A stretch of DNA of 64,000 nt from Diatrype stigma (GCA_022225965.2 JAKJXP020000067.1:185725-249724); one strand, 5' to 3'; numbered from the stretch's first letter, positions 9,920-46,024 are shown. Program-made: numbers and translations. Notes: a model not told the origin generated them from the letters alone.

Positions 9920-11644
9920 TCAGGGGCGCTTAAAGGGGTGAGCCTCTGTGTTGAGGACATACTGGTCCAAGTTTATCAGGTCTGGCGACGAAAAAGTCAA
10001 GAAGAAGTACTTGAGGGTTCCCGCTAGCCAGAAACTCTGCATGGAGTTAGATTTCGAGGTCTCGCCCTTGGCCTTGACATCCTTTATGGCCGAGAAAGCG
10101 AGATCTGTCTCAGTCGCCTTCCTCACAGCTTGGAACATCTTCCAGGCCATTTCCTGGTATTCCGTCTTGCCCGTGATGCGGTACATCAGGAATATGCTTT
10201 CTATCGCCTCCGGTCGCAGCATGTAGCGCGGGTCCCGGGCGTTCTTGAACCCTTCCCTCAGCCCCTCTTCCTCCGGCTTCCACCGCTCCTTATGCCATGG
10301 ACAAGGCTCCAGGCCTGGACATGGGGCCATGACAAATATTTCGGGCATCAAGCCGGTAGCGAACGAGTCATATGCCCAGAAACAACCACGGGCGAGCCGC
10401 TCGCCGAATTTGACATGCTCGGGTATATTGAAAAGCCTTCCACCAAGCCCATACATGCCGCCAACGAAGCAAGACAGGTGCTGGCCTTCGGGATCTAGCT
10501 TACGACTCTCACCCAGGACGGATATGGTTCCAGTGAATAAGATGTCGTCATGACCCGGCAGCATGGGCCGAAACAAAAGGTTCTCCGTAACGGCGTCCAT
10601 AGCGCCACGATAAAGAGTTTCATAAACGGGATCGAGCCCGCCTATCATTGCGTGCATCTTGGGCAGGCTCTCGTACAAGGAATCCGCCTGAGCACCAAGA
10701 GTAAAGCTGCCATCGCTTGTGAAGCTATTGGGGCCTTCCGGATTCTCGATATCGATTTTCATATCGAAGAACGTCGGCCACATCCCGGGTAGCTTCGTGA
10801 TGTTTTGAGTCTGCTCGAGCAGTCTCGTGACCCGGTCGATAGCATCGTAGTACTTGTTATCCTTAGTCAATTGCGCCAGCCGTGTGAACTCCAGCGACGA
10901 GGAGGCGACCGAGGCAGAGGGGTCGTGATCGCCGGCCTGCAGGAGCCCCCGCTTCGCCTTGTCGAAGTCTAGCCAGAAGGGTGGCATCCGGTTGGGCGTG
11001 TCGAATGCGGCGTACAACATGTCGCCGAGCTCCACTGCCTTTTTCAGCAGCACGGGCTCATGGCTCAAGTCGTACGCGCTCAGCAGGCCGCCGAGATGAC
11101 GTGTGGTGGTCTCGAAGAAGTTGCACGACGTTTCCTTGGTGATTGACCAGTCAATGGTGACCACCGCGGCGACGGCCTCGTAAAACTCCTCTTCGAGCCC
11201 CATAACCCAGAGGGTATCTAAGGAATCGACCAGAGTTGCGGCCCATCCCCCAAGCGGATCTCTGCTCTCCCCCGTGACGGGCGCCAGCTCATCATGCATC
11301 CAGGCATGCTTCTTGTAACTGTTCCAGCTCTTCAGGAATGCCTCTCCAACCTGTCTCTGCCGGTCCTCCAGGATCTCGGCGCGCTCGGGTGTTATCTTCG
11401 CATCGCTAGCGAAGTTGTGCTGAACCTTGGGTAGTTTTCGAGGTCGACCTCTCGGGAGAGGCTTCAGGTTGGTAACCGGGTATTGTTGAGCGAGTGTAGA
11501 CCAGTCGAAGCTACTCTTGACATACTGGAATTCGCGACGGGGGACGGCGTCTCTGCTCGAAGAGAAGAAAAGCAGCAATAGGCAAAATGCAGCTACTGCG
11601 GATATGAGCTGGAAGAGTTGTGTTCGTCGTCGGAATGCGGCCAT
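9920..11644 (-). CDS. GH47 class I alpha-1,2-mannosidase (type II membrane protein)
   Basis: Trims alpha-1,2-linked mannose from N-glycans in the ER or Golgi (family knowledge). The 574-aa frame has no intron. A short cytosolic tail and one membrane segment (about residues 11-27) are followed by a stem and a GH47 (alpha/alpha)7 barrel. Family residues are visible: DSLDTLWVMGL, FFETTTRHLGGLLSAY with the first catalytic Glu, LGAQADSLYESLPK with the catalytic Asp, RPEAIESIFLMYRITG with the third acidic residue, and the terminal NTEAHPF whose Thr binds calcium. All key residues look present, so the enzyme should be active. The gene is convergent with the RBR ligase gene 223 bases away. ER versus Golgi location cannot be decided from sequence alone. 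Confidence 0.93.
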   Translation of the reverse strand: MAAFRRRTQLFQLISAVAAFCLLLLFFSSSRDAVPRREFQYVKSSFDWSTLAQQYPVTNLKPLPRGRPRKLPKVQHNFASDAKITPERAEILEDRQRQVGEAFLKSWNSYKKHAWMHDELAPVTGESRDPLGGWAATLVDSLDTLWVMGLEEEFYEAVAAVVTIDWSITKETSCNFFETTTRHLGGLLSAYDLSHEPVLLKKAVELGDMLYAAFDTPNRMPPFWLDFDKAKRGLLQAGDHDPSASVASSSLEFTRLAQLTKDNKYYDAIDRVTRLLEQTQNITKLPGMWPTFFDMKIDIENPEGPNSFTSDGSFTLGAQADSLYESLPKMHAMIGGLDPVYETLYRGAMDAVTENLLFRPMLPGHDDILFTGTISVLGESRKLDPEGQHLSCFVGGMYGLGGRLFNIPEHVKFGERLARGCFWAYDSFATGLMPEIFVMAPCPGLEPCPWHKERWKPEEEGLREGFKNARDPRYMLRPEAIESIFLMYRITGKTEYQEMAWKMFQAVRKATETDLAFSAIKDVKAKGETSKSNSMQSFWLAGTLKYFFLTFSSPDLINLDQYVLNTEAHPFKRP

Positions 11645-14006
11645 ACTAACTGGGCGCTTTCACCTACAACCTGCGACGTCCAAAATTGAGACGAGACACC
11701 CCGCAAAGGTCGATGTTTCCGAGTACGTAGAGAGCGTCGGGCCCAAAGGTCAACCATTGGATCCAAGATAGATGAAAGACACAGAGGGAGAGACGGTCAT
11801 GTCGCTACTAGCATCAACTATCAACCATGCTGGAAGTTCACCGAGGACCAACGTATCCCCAAAGTCCAGCTTCCTAAGGCGTTCCGATCAACATAAGTGA
11901 GGTCAGGGGTCAGTCAGGATTCATCAGGATTGATCATTCTCTTATTATTAGTCGCGGTATTAATGCGATTCAGATATAGCGAGGTTAAACCCTACGAGGA
12001 CTAGCCTCCAGTTATGCTCCCGCTCGATAGCCCCGCAACCCCGCAGCTCTCGGCCCTCAGCCCCTCTTCGATAGCGCGTTGTAACGGGTTGCAGTGTACT
12101 TTACAGCGCCTTTGGAGACTGCCTACAACACAAAATCCACTGACAGTACTTGTAGCGAACTTGTAGCTACGTACATACATGTGATCATGATATGGTGGGC
12201 CATTCATGTTTCCGACGGCGCGCGTCTCCTTCGTAAGAAGAAAATCCAATTGAATACTGCCTTTCCTACAATTAATTCTCCTCTGTACTTTCACTATCAT
12301 TTCATGCAGGTACCATATGTAAACATGTTGGTGCTATCACTGTTGGCTTTTATCTGGAGTGTTTCTTGATTACCCCTGAGTTCCTTGAGCCACCGATGTT
12401 CTAGCGCCTGCTCTGGTGCCAATCCTTCTGGTTTATACTTCTGGGTTATACTTGAGCAACTTCCCCAGAAGACACCCAAGGGCCAAAAGCCTCAAACTCT
12501 TCGCCGGGACAACGCACTACTTCCAGCATTATGTGCAACGGGTGGGTGTCTTCAGACAATTGCGCTTCTCTTTTGCTCAAATTTACCTAGTGTCTCGGTA
12601 AGAGATCCTGTGATTGATCCAGAGTCTCGAGATCAGGGGTCGGCTCATTCTCATCTCACTTGGTCTCGCCATACTACAGCTCGGTAGCAGCTTAGCCGTA
12701 GGCTAGTAGGATTACTAACTTTCTAAGCTTCGCCACAGTCGACAGTGACTATATCGTCTGAGATCATTTCAAGCTAGGGAAGCTAGGAACTTAAACGCGA
12801 TGTAGCAACATAGTGGCGCATTAGGATTTCGGTTGCCACCTGTACTGCATCACCGTCTAAAACAAGCTCTCTGATAGGGTTTACCACAGCGGCTAACATA
12901 CCATCGTATCCAATATAGTTAAGAGCCCTAGACTTAAGCTTGATTGAGGTACTTTCCGATCGATGGTCACCGGGGTATATTCCTATGCCATGTAGGAAAG
13001 GAAGTTCCTCCATTAGTTGGTAGCTGATTTGATTTACTCGGGAAAAGTTGTTCTCCATTCCACTCAGTGGTCAGTCCATGGATGTAGGTCTTGCAACCGG
13101 AAAGATAAAGCATAGATTTCTCCCATGAGGCGAATCGGGGAAACACGATTCCGATGCTAGCATGGTATGTTCATGTTATAGAGTGTCATGGCTGATTGAT
13201 TGTGACTCAACATCTGAAATCTCCGAATCAACGCATTAAGGGTCGTCAATATACCACCTAGGTATATCATTAGAAGGCCACATCAGAACAACCATATTGT
13301 CGATCTTACACTTGACATAGGGGGTCATTGATCATTGTGGTCCATAAATGGGTAAGGAGTTACGTAGCGAAGAGCGAGCGTGTCGAGAGCAAGTTTCCAG
13401 ATTCTATATTCCCTTTCACTTAGGTATCATTGAAAGTCCTTACGTTGTCAATTCTCGATTAAGTGCTAATATAGATTACACAATACACCAGTCCATGGCT
13501 AAATACAAATATAACAGGTGTATCTGCTTAAAAGCCTAGAACCGGTGCGTGAGGAAAGCCACCGAAAGCGTTGCCTTGATCATACCACCAATACCATTTT
13601 TGATCCTTCTCCAAAGTCACTAGCTTGGGGGGCCAGCCTGGAAGTATTGGAAACCGTGCATCTATATCAGTCGCAATGGAGATGGGATGACGAGGTTTTC
13701 GAGGTAATAAACAATCCCGAGTTGTTCACATGTATTTAGTCGTAGGTTCGAGACGCCTTGTTGAAAATCGTGTCTCTAAAGCTGCAACTGGGGTCGAGCT
13801 TGCACCAAGCGAAGGCGGGACGCAGCCTTTGTAAAGTCTACGCTCCTGTCAAGCAGACTGAAGTCAACTGGTTTGGTTGAGTTGGGCGCAGACATTTCAG
13901 ATATGATGGAGAACAACTCGGCGAAAAGCTTCGCGAGAGCGGGGTCTGGGTTGAACCGGGCGAGGTCTTGTGGGTGTTTCAGTTGCTGTGCGAGATTGGT
14001 GTCTTC
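11645..14006. other. Gene-poor intergenic region
   Basis: About 2.4 kb with only short frames that show no family resemblance. The longest (91 aa at 12783-13058, minus strand) has ordinary composition but nothing I recognise. The right end of 11645-12000 should hold the mannosidase promoter. Confidence 0.45.
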
Positions 14007-14663
14007 CTAGTCCTCCTCCTGCATCAGGCAATATACGTTCTGAAGGCTAGCTCCATTGCCGAATTCCTTCATACATTGGCGAACCGTCCGGAGGATGGAG
14101 TTCAGCCCGTCGACCACGGAGTGAAACTGGAGCTCAAGGGCGAGCGCCCTCGTGTCCCAGTTGATCATCAGGTGCCGGATGGACTGGGAGTCGCCGTGGC
14201 AGGAGAAGACCATGGTGCCAGAGTACCACGTGAGCGGGCACACCTCACCCATCGACACGATGTCGTTGCGCGTGACGAGGAAATGCGCCTCCTCGGAATC
14301 GTCGGGATCCGGCCGGACGCTGAAATGGATGAACGGGTACCCGAAGGCGATGGAACGGCTCTCGCGGTTGACCTGGAAGAGGCCGACAACCTGCATGCAG
14401 AGGTGGCCGTTGAATGTCACGCATGAAGCAGTGATGATCTGCTTGCGGATTCCGACATGGACGATCCGGGGTTCCTCGATGGCCGCTTTCCAGATCTCTA
14501 TGCGGAGCTCGGCCGGCAAGAGACGGAACTGCGGAAACTCCGGGCGGTCCAGCGCCGTTTCCGCAGGCGCCGCTGCCTTGCATAGCAGGGGAGAGGCCAT
14601 GCCCTCGAGAACCTGGGAATATTCTGTTAGCATAAATCGGAAACGGCAATCTCGCGAGGTCAA
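14007..14663 (-). CDS. 2EXR-domain protein, function unknown
   Basis: A 218-aa frame with the FPQFRLLPAELRIEIWKAA stretch that defines the fungal 2EXR family, followed by a region with FQVNRESRS as in that family. The family has no established biochemical role. Translation could begin at the first Met (14663), at residue 11, or at residue 22 (MASPLL, base 14600), which lies closer to the domain; I cannot decide. No signal peptide or membrane segment is seen. The protein is short for the family, so a further exon may be missed. Neighbours give no clue to its job. Confidence 0.72.
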   Translation of the reverse strand: MTSRDCRFRFMLTEYSQVLEGMASPLLCKAAAPAETALDRPEFPQFRLLPAELRIEIWKAAIEEPRIVHVGIRKQIITASCVTFNGHLCMQVVGLFQVNRESRSIAFGYPFIHFSVRPDPDDSEEAHFLVTRNDIVSMGEVCPLTWYSGTMVFSCHGDSQSIRHLMINWDTRALALELQFHSVVDGLNSILRTVRQCMKEFGNGASLQNVYCLMQEED

Positions 14664-15823
14664 TCAGAGGAATTCCAGGTCAGCTTACTATCTGTTTCGC
14701 TGTTTGTTTTTGTTGCGCCATCGTGTCAATGTGAGGTTGCGTGGCGAGGGCAGCTTCTGCTGGGGGGGGGCAGATTTACTTATTTATGTAGTTGAGCACA
14801 GTCACAAATTGACAAGACTTTTCAGTAGGAAGGAGGATCCACAGCCACAGGACAAGAATCCAATACAAGCAGCTTAAGCTGTCCAAGCTCGAGGCCATTG
14901 AATTGAACGTTTGCAGATGACAAACTTTGTGCAGAATAGGTAGCAAGAACGCTGTTTCCAAGCAGCGGCCCACACCAAAGGTTCCTTAGTTATAGCCACC
15001 TGGAGGTCCCGACGCCCACTAACAAACTAACAAACTTCAGACCATTAATGTCTTCAATGTTTGTTTGCTGCAAGTAGTACGAATGGGCTTTCCTCTATAT
15101 ATGGGCTTTGCATCGAACTTGTTTAGCAAACATGTCTGTACAATAACCATCTTACTGATTGTAGTTAGGGAGACGGGACAAAAGGAACGCTATGACCTGA
15201 CAGATTGTTGAAGTAATGATTAGACTGAACCTTTTTACTGTCATGCGGTTATCCTCCGAGCCGATTGAGCCCATGGTATACTTTAAGCCGCAGTCTGGCT
15301 TCTGACATCGATATCAGCTCGCCCGTGGACGTGGATGATTTGCCCTCCTACAGCTACCCCTAAATCTGGCAGCTGCCTGGGTTTATAGGCCCACTTTCGT
15401 TAGATAGGGGTAAGGATGTGTGGGTCGCTTTTCTGCGATTGGGATGACCAGTCTGACGTTATACGCCGGCTCGACAGCAAATTCTAGACTAGGTACTCTT
15501 AGAAAACTGCTGCCTTCCAATCCTTTATCGCTCACGAGGAGCGAGCCAAGATAATGCATCATAATACAAGGCAGACACATAGTTTATCATCCTGCCATGT
15601 CGAGCGCAGAAATGAGAAGCGAGAATGGATGAATGGGATTCTTCTATAATCCGTCTTTGAGCTTTTCAGACGCTGTGATAGCTTCAACCTTCTAATTTCG
15701 ATTGAACATCTTCGAAGCGGCTTGTCGTGAGATGACACGTGACTGCCACACAATGATGGAGCTTTCGACGTGCTGACCACTGATGCACCCAGATTTCAGC
15801 GTCTTTTACGAGCAAACGCGACT
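14664..15823. other. Intergenic region, no gene seen
   Basis: About 1.2 kb with no supported coding sequence. A ten-base G run lies near 14762, just upstream of the 2EXR gene. I see no repeat or RNA gene. Confidence 0.45.
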
Positions 15824-16345
15824 ATGAGCGTTCAGCTAGTGCGCGAGTTCCTCAATCAGATAAGGCTTCATGATGCTTTATTGAAGGCCATGATCTCTCT
15901 TGCCCACGAAGAAACCGTGCTTCGAGTCTCCACGGCTTGAGACGAGGAGCGCAGTTGCGGGGGGGAGCCCACTGCACGGGATTCCGAACGTTTTGAAGGT
16001 ATGCACTTTAGCCCACTTGCTTTTGCTTTGGGGCGTCATTGACGGTTATTCAGGATAGCTTTGCTACCGACTCGAAACCAGGACTGAGTACAACTCTCAG
16101 GACTTGTGCCTTGGTTGGTGCCAAGGCAAAAGGGAACTGCGCCATTGCTCAAAAGCTTATCGATGCCGGCATGATCATCCTAGGCAAAGCTAATATGACT
16201 GTGAGCATGAAAGGATTGTATAGCGCTTCCAAAAAAGCCTATTGACGTCACATGTTGCAGGAGCTAGCGGGAATGAAGATGACGATGATGATGCCTGGAT
16301 GGTCTGCCCATGGCGGTCAAACACTGTCGCCGTACGTGGGACAGA
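15824..16345 (+). pseudogene. Amidase (amidase-signature family) pseudogene, N-terminal part
   Basis: Pieces of an amidase-signature hydrolase are readable. They are an N-terminal stretch (LVREFLNQIRLHDALLKAMI), then DEERS, then after an intron-like gap (about 16000-16053) KDSFATD-like residues followed by TCALVGAKAKGNCAIAQKLI and AGMIILGKANMT. After a second GT...CAG intron (16201-16260) comes ELAGMKMTM...GWSAHGGQTLSPYVG. An in-frame TGA after VSTA (about 15938) and a G7 run with a frame change break the first exon. A possible serine-rich remnant lies at about 16420-16460. The Ser-cisSer-Lys catalytic region cannot be assembled, so I call this a relic rather than a working gene. Function in life would have been amide hydrolysis. 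Confidence 0.6.
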
Positions 16346-16996
16346 TTTAGGAGCACGTGACACTACTGGGCCACTCTGTGTGACTCCCTAGAAGTAATCT
16401 TTAGCTGTATTGCTGACATGCGAGAAGGCACCAGACAGCTCCTCGACTGGCTCTGCAAAAACATCTGCTTTCCCAAGTTTCTTACGGTCTTTGAGAACTA
16501 GGAGTAATCGCTGCTTCGTTTCATGGCTGCCTACGAGGCCATGGTTACGCCCAGGGCCATCCCGCGGCTTGGGGAAATTTGGAATTGTGTCCCACAATGA
16601 AGAATGACTGCACAATATTGCTATCTCCAAACGGGGTCACAACCAACGCGAAGATGCCTGCTGGTACGGTACAGAACGCCACAGGGTAAGTATTTCATAT
16701 TATGCCCTTTTCAGGTCGTGTATATTCAGGAAATCATTCGTTTGGTTCCCTTTGACTAAATAGCTCCAATTGATGATTCTACGGCAACCTTGTCTTGCCG
16801 ACGAGTCTTGAAACCTGGACACCATCGCCTGAATCGGAAGGGCAGGTCCGGAGTGCAAACCCCGCGCTGTCATGGGGAAGCTGTCGAGGGTTTGGCACAC
16901 ATCCAATTGCTCAAACGGATCGCATCGCAAATCGAAATCGATGGGCTCGATGCCCCTGTCCCAGACACTGACCCCGCAGAACCAAGGTCCGGTACC

Positions 16997-17308
16997 CTAG
17001 TTGACAGTAACCTGCGCCTGGAGGCTGCCCACCCATTTTTGGGGTGTAATGCTAGTGAAGTTCTTGACGTCGCCGAAGACCTCGTCGGTGGGCATCTTCT
17101 CGAGCGCCTCGGGGCTCTCGAAGATGAGGACGGCCTGCAAGTAGAACCCAGACTCCTCGCCGGTCGTGGCCACGGACCAGCTCTTCAGGCCGAACGGGGC
17201 CCATAACTTCTGCACCAGCGGCATGTGCTTGTGGAGGTAGTAGTCCATGTCGAAGTCGGACGCCGCCTCCTTGGGGTAGAGGACGTTGAGGACTGCTTGC
17301 TTCGACAT
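16997..17308 (-). CDS. EthD-domain small protein
   Basis: A 103-aa frame with the EthD/dimeric alpha-beta barrel pattern: VLNVLYPKE at the start, DMDYYLHKHMPLVQKLW (the family's YY..HMPLV block), then SGFYLQAVLIFES and a VFGDVKNFTS segment. Family members are about 95-110 aa, so it is full length. Members were first linked to ethyl tert-butyl ether degradation, and fungal ones are often near catabolic or secondary-metabolism genes, but the reaction is generally unknown. Start at 17308 gives MSKQAVLNVL, matching the family start. The neighbouring amidase relic and bare flanks give no functional context. Confidence 0.82.
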   Translation of the reverse strand: MSKQAVLNVLYPKEAASDFDMDYYLHKHMPLVQKLWAPFGLKSWSVATTGEESGFYLQAVLIFESPEALEKMPTDEVFGDVKNFTSITPQKWVGSLQAQVTVN

Positions 17309-19068
17309 TTTGATTGGCGGGGTTCGAACAAGATGATGCTGCGATGTGGATAAAGGTTCAACGGGTATATGCGGTAATATGTAGGTAGGAAGTAGTATGG
17401 GGGAAGGAATAAGTTTTTATTGTATATTTGTTATGTAGAGTCGTGAACTCTTATTATGTTGGATAAGTCGAGGTATAAGTAGTTCTTGAACGTGATTATC
17501 TAGCATCCATGAGGTGACGATTCGTGCGTACCGTCAAAACTGCGGGACTGCGGGACTGCGGGACTGCGGAACATTCATGAAGTAGCGACTTAATGACAAG
17601 GTTTCTAGTTCAGAACGACTCGGGCCGTCTTTCTTCGTGCTCCCCTAAAGCAGGTGGGGAAAGGAGGCCTAGAGCACCTAATAGGTACTACGTAGGCAAG
17701 TACGCCTTGTACGCGGCGATAACATCCATGGCAGCCAGAAGTGGTGCATTCTGTAGTGGGGTTAGGGCCATCTACGTCATTGTCGAGGCCCAAATGAGGA
17801 GTAATTTACCTCTGCGGTATTTGCCTCGGTGAGGTGGGATTTTCCCGACAATACGGTGCGTCGGTGGGAATTTCCCGAACAACCGCGATATCGGCAGTGC
17901 CACATTTTCGACTAGGGCTTCTCGGCGTTTAGAGACAACCGCAGGGAAAAGCCCGACTTGAAAATATAATCACCGAGTCCGAATTAGCTAGCGGCTGCCT
18001 TCACAGAATAGCAGTCCACTTCCGTGCGAATGTCAAGTATCAGATTCGATGCGTAATGAGCAGCTTACTGTGTTGATAAATATCTACCTAGGACTTTATT
18101 TCATGAGCTACATAGTATGTTGACCCCAAGGACCATGTACCGGATGCAATGTACCAATGACTAATCCGTGACGAAACCGGCTAGACATTTACCCCTATTT
18201 GAGTCAATACTAAATCTTCTAAGGCATCAAATACTCCTATCCGTTGAAGGCTGCATCATAATCTTAGACGAGACGCTTATACGTCGCCCTTCTAAAACAA
18301 GACTGTTTGTTCTATACTTGTACGGTCCTGTTACATTAGGCGCACAACGGTTCGCATAACTTTGCCTGATAGTGACCTAGGTCCTATGGAAATTTGGGCA
18401 GATAGAAAAACCAAGGAGGCCTACCTCAGGTAACCGGGATATATGTGAGCTGAATGACCAGTGGGGCTGGAAATAAGCAGGGCTTGGAATACTTAGAGAT
18501 TAAGGGTCAATACCTAAGCCTCGCGACAATCTTGCTCACATTTTCCTAGAACTATATGTGACATTAAGTAATATAGGGATGTCAACGGAAGGAAGGAGTA
18601 GAATGGTGTGTATATGATTGCTGGTGTGTAGCAATTCAGGTAGGTCAGGAACAAGAGCTACTCTTATATCAGTGTGATATGGTTACCTAACGTGCCAACC
18701 TCGCAACAGTAGGTTCACATATAAATGCCCTGGGCTAATGATTAAAAACAAAGTGAGGGCATAATCCAAGTGTGAGAATATTGTAACAGTTGGGGTACAA
18801 CCCCGGACCCAAAATCATGAAGCAAAAGGGGAGGGGGGGAGTGGTGATCGATTCGTCAGGTCTCAAGTCCAGAATCCTTTGGAGATACATGCGTCACGCC
18901 CCAACTCTTAGTTCGAGAACTATAGACCACTCGGCTACAATACCCCTGAGAATTGGGTGATATTTTGCCTCGGGCGACTTGCTCGGGATTCTATAGCCAG
19001 TCTGAGGTAAAACGCTCATTTTTGATGACCGGTTATATATCTATTGGGCTGGTTGGATGTTATAATAG
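17309..19068. other. Gene-poor nuclear end and nuclear/mitochondrial junction zone
   Basis: No gene is supported. It contains the EthD promoter region, the 8-bp minisatellite, and two imperfect copies of a GGTGGGAWTTTCCCGA motif (about 17834-17850 and 17863-17879). Composition shifts from mixed nuclear sequence to AT-rich mitochondrial sequence somewhere between about 18,750 and 19,068. The first clearly mitochondrial coding frame opens at 19069. The exact join cannot be placed by eye. Confidence 0.5.
17539..17570. repeat. 8-bp minisatellite, four copies
   Basis: The unit ACTGCGGG is repeated four times in tandem, the last copy ending in A. It lies in noncoding DNA upstream of the EthD-like gene. 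Confidence 0.9.
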
Positions 19069-19071
19069 TAT

Positions 19072-20127
19072 ATGCCGTATTATAAATATTCCTCTTTTCA
19101 AGGAAAGCGCCGTTACCCAGATTTCTCGAGGTCGAAGTATTGAAACAGATGGGTTTATTGATTCTGCCTACATAAATGGCGTTTATATAAATTACAATAT
19201 ATAAACCAAGGTACAACGAAATACTCTACAAGTAATGAAAAATTAAATCCTGATTGAGTTACAGGATTTTCAGATGCAGAATCAAGTTTTCAACTAATTT
19301 TTTACAAAAGTCTCCTAATGAAATCGGGATGAGGTACTAAATTAATATTTGCTATACATTTACACGTAAAAGATATTGATGTATTATATACAATACAAAA
19401 ATATCTTGGTGTAGGTATTGTTACTTTACACAAAGAAACTGCTATTTATCAAGTAATAGCTATGAAAGATTTACTAAAAATAATAGAACATTTTAACACA
19501 TACCCATTGAAAACTAAAAAACATAGTGATTTCTTACTATTCAAAAAAGCATATGATTTAATATTAAATAAAGAACATTTAATAAGTTTGCAAAGTTTAG
19601 TAAATATTAGAGCTTCTATGAATAAAGGTCTATCTGAAAGACTATTATTAGATTTTCCTAACACTAAACCTGAAATGAGACCCGAATTTACCTTAAATAT
19701 TAATGATAAATTATTCGACATGAATTACTGAATAGCCGGATTTGTAGACGGTGAAGGATGTTTTTATGTTAAAACCAGTAAATCTAAAACACACAAATTA
19801 GGTTTAAGTGTAGGTCTTAATTTCATAGTGGCACAAAATATAAGAGATATGGAATTAATGGAAGAAATAAAGTCAACACTGGGTTGTGGTACTATTACAA
19901 TGAATGAATCTTCAGCCATTATAAGATATACTGTGTAAAAATTTTCAGATATACAAAATATAATTATACCTTTTTTCGAGAAATATTCATTAATTGGAGA
20001 TAAAGTAAAAAATTTTGAAGATTTTAAAAAAGTATCAGACTTAATGGTCAATAAATCCCATTTAACTGAAGAAGGATTAAATAAATTACTATCTATAAAA
20101 TCAGACATGAATATGAATAGAAAGTAG
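19072..20127 (+). pseudogene. LAGLIDADG homing endonuclease, interrupted by one TAA
   Basis: Double-LAGLIDADG intron endonuclease of about 351 codons. Motif 1 is WVTGFSDAESSF and motif 2 WIAGFVDGEGCF; the Trp residues are TGA codons. The catalytic acidic residues of both motifs are present. A single TAA at 19936-19938 interrupts the second half (IRYTV stop KFSDIQ), after which the frame continues cleanly to a TAG at 20125. One substitution thus separates it from an intact frame, so inactivation is recent or the base is an error. Family role: cleaves intronless cox1 alleles to spread the intron; some act as splicing maturases. Confidence 0.8.
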
Positions 20128-20210
20128 GATATGATACTATACATAAAGATAAATATTTTAATTTAAGGGGGGGCGCTTAGTTGGCCTCCGGATGGAGGGA
20201 TTCAGTAAAA

Positions 20211-20292
20211 AAAAATAAAAAAGCAAAATCTAAAGAAGTCTTTCAAATAAACGTATTAAGTTTAGATTTTGCTTTTTTATTTTTTTTTTTTA
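20211..20292. repeat. Long A/T-armed palindromic hairpin
   Basis: A run of A followed by AGCAAAATCTAAA, a loop, then TTTAGATTTTGCT and a T run. Similar long forms occur at 36926-37018 and about 57030-57113. Located in cox1 intron a after the endonuclease gene. Confidence 0.85.
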
Positions 20293-20371
20293 CTCGCTCT
20301 TCTTTAGACAAAAGATATGATAATCTATATGTGAAAATTAATATATATAGTTTAATTAATCTATTTAAATG

Positions 20372-44935
<24,564 letters not shown>

Positions 44936-45744
44936 TTACTATTGCTGTAATTTGAATATTAAAGAATCATCTTTTCCCAGAAATAATTCATTTTAAGATT
45001 ACGATTTTTGAAGATTATCTATCTGAATTCGAAATACAAAGCTTAATTCCTGCAAGTGTTGCAGGATTAATTGTTAGATTAGGGTTAGAAGGAATAATAG
45101 AATATTTATTTGAAGATTTAAAAATAAAACAACCTTTAAACCAATCAGAAGTAAAAAAGTGAATACTATATAAAGATGATGAAGGAGGTCCTTCACAAAA
45201 AAAAGGTGGAGTAATAGGGCCAGAAGACTTTACTTATGACACTGATACTGAATCTGAGGCTGGCTATAGTACGGATTCAGATAATAAAGCAATTGGTGAT
45301 AGTATTGAAACCTTTAGAGGAAAAGTGGAAAATTTTACTAGCAAAGAAGATGTTACTTTGGTTAAACAAGAAATGCAAAATGCTTTAGAGCTTTATAAAT
45401 CTTCAGGTTCTAATGTGCCAGCTTTTAAAGAACAAGTTTCTAATTTAGAAAAAAAGATAGAAGTATGTGATTCTAAATTATCTGAGTTAGAAATAAAAGA
45501 ACAAACTGAGGGTAAAGGAAAAGAAAAAGCAACAACTATACCTACAAGAGTAATTAAACCTAATTACCAACCAGCACCTGGAAGTAGTAATGTTGGTTCG
45601 TCAAGATTACAAAACGATTATTTAGACTCTGATGAGGATGAGGAAAAGAAAGCGATTCGTCGTGCTATAGAAGAATCAATTAAAACAGAATCTTCTAAAG
45701 GAGAAGATTCTAAATCAAGTAAGGGAAAAGGTAAAGATAAATAA

Positions 45745-46024
45745 TCTTTTTAATACGTAAAACCAATAAACCTATACAAATACAATATCTGCTGGTTATG
45801 GATTATATGTACTTAATCTAGTCCTTCTTCCCCCCCGCACTCCTGGGGGGGGGGGTGTTTGCTTTCTTGACCCTCGTGAGGGTCAAGAAAGCAAACTAGT
45901 TGTTAATAACTGTATTTAACCTTATCCTAGTTTTTCTTATGTAATATTAATTAATGAACTAGTAATATGAACATCAATATTTGAGCCGATTTTTTTTCCT
46001 ATGGTTTATCCATTGCAAAAAAAA
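45745..46024. other. Intergenic spacer with perfect hairpin
   Basis: Contains a C/G tract block (45829-45855) and, at 45857-45896, a near-perfect stem of about 19 bp (GTTTGCTTTCTTGACCCTC and complement). No coding signal. The stem may be a transcript-processing or repeat element. Confidence 0.75.

Larger units (their letters stand above)
19069..20371 (+). mobile_element. cox1 intron a, 5' end missing at the junction
   Basis: This is the 3' part of a group I-type intron that ends just before the first visible cox1 exon (20372). It carries a LAGLIDADG gene and, at 20211-20292, a long A/T-armed hairpin. The upstream exon and intron start are not in the window because the sequence changes to nuclear DNA. 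Confidence 0.6.

Noticed and set aside
12783..13058. 91-aa minus-strand frame in the intergenic region.
   Set aside because: No family resemblance, no splice context and ordinary length for random open frames in this composition.
16388..16630. Minus-strand 80-aa frame downstream of the amidase relic.
   Set aside because: No family resemblance. The + strand in this part carries a weak serine-rich amidase-like stretch instead, too faint to annotate.
17834..17882. Two GGTGGGAWTTTCCCGA copies as transposon ends.
   Set aside because: They are direct, close together and imperfect, with no transposase-like frame or target duplication nearby.
18855..18945. A tRNA-like stretch on the minus strand with an A-box-like TAGCCGAGTGG and a B-box-like GGACTTGAGACC.
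   Set aside because: The acceptor arms do not pair, the B box has an extra base and no anticodon arm with T33 fits. At most a decayed tRNA relic.
18953..19204. An 83-aa frame with LPRATCSGF, resembling the LPRATCYGG reading near the cox1 exon at 39301.
   Set aside because: Base-level similarity is weak over about 30 nt and it stops before the endonuclease frame; likely chance.
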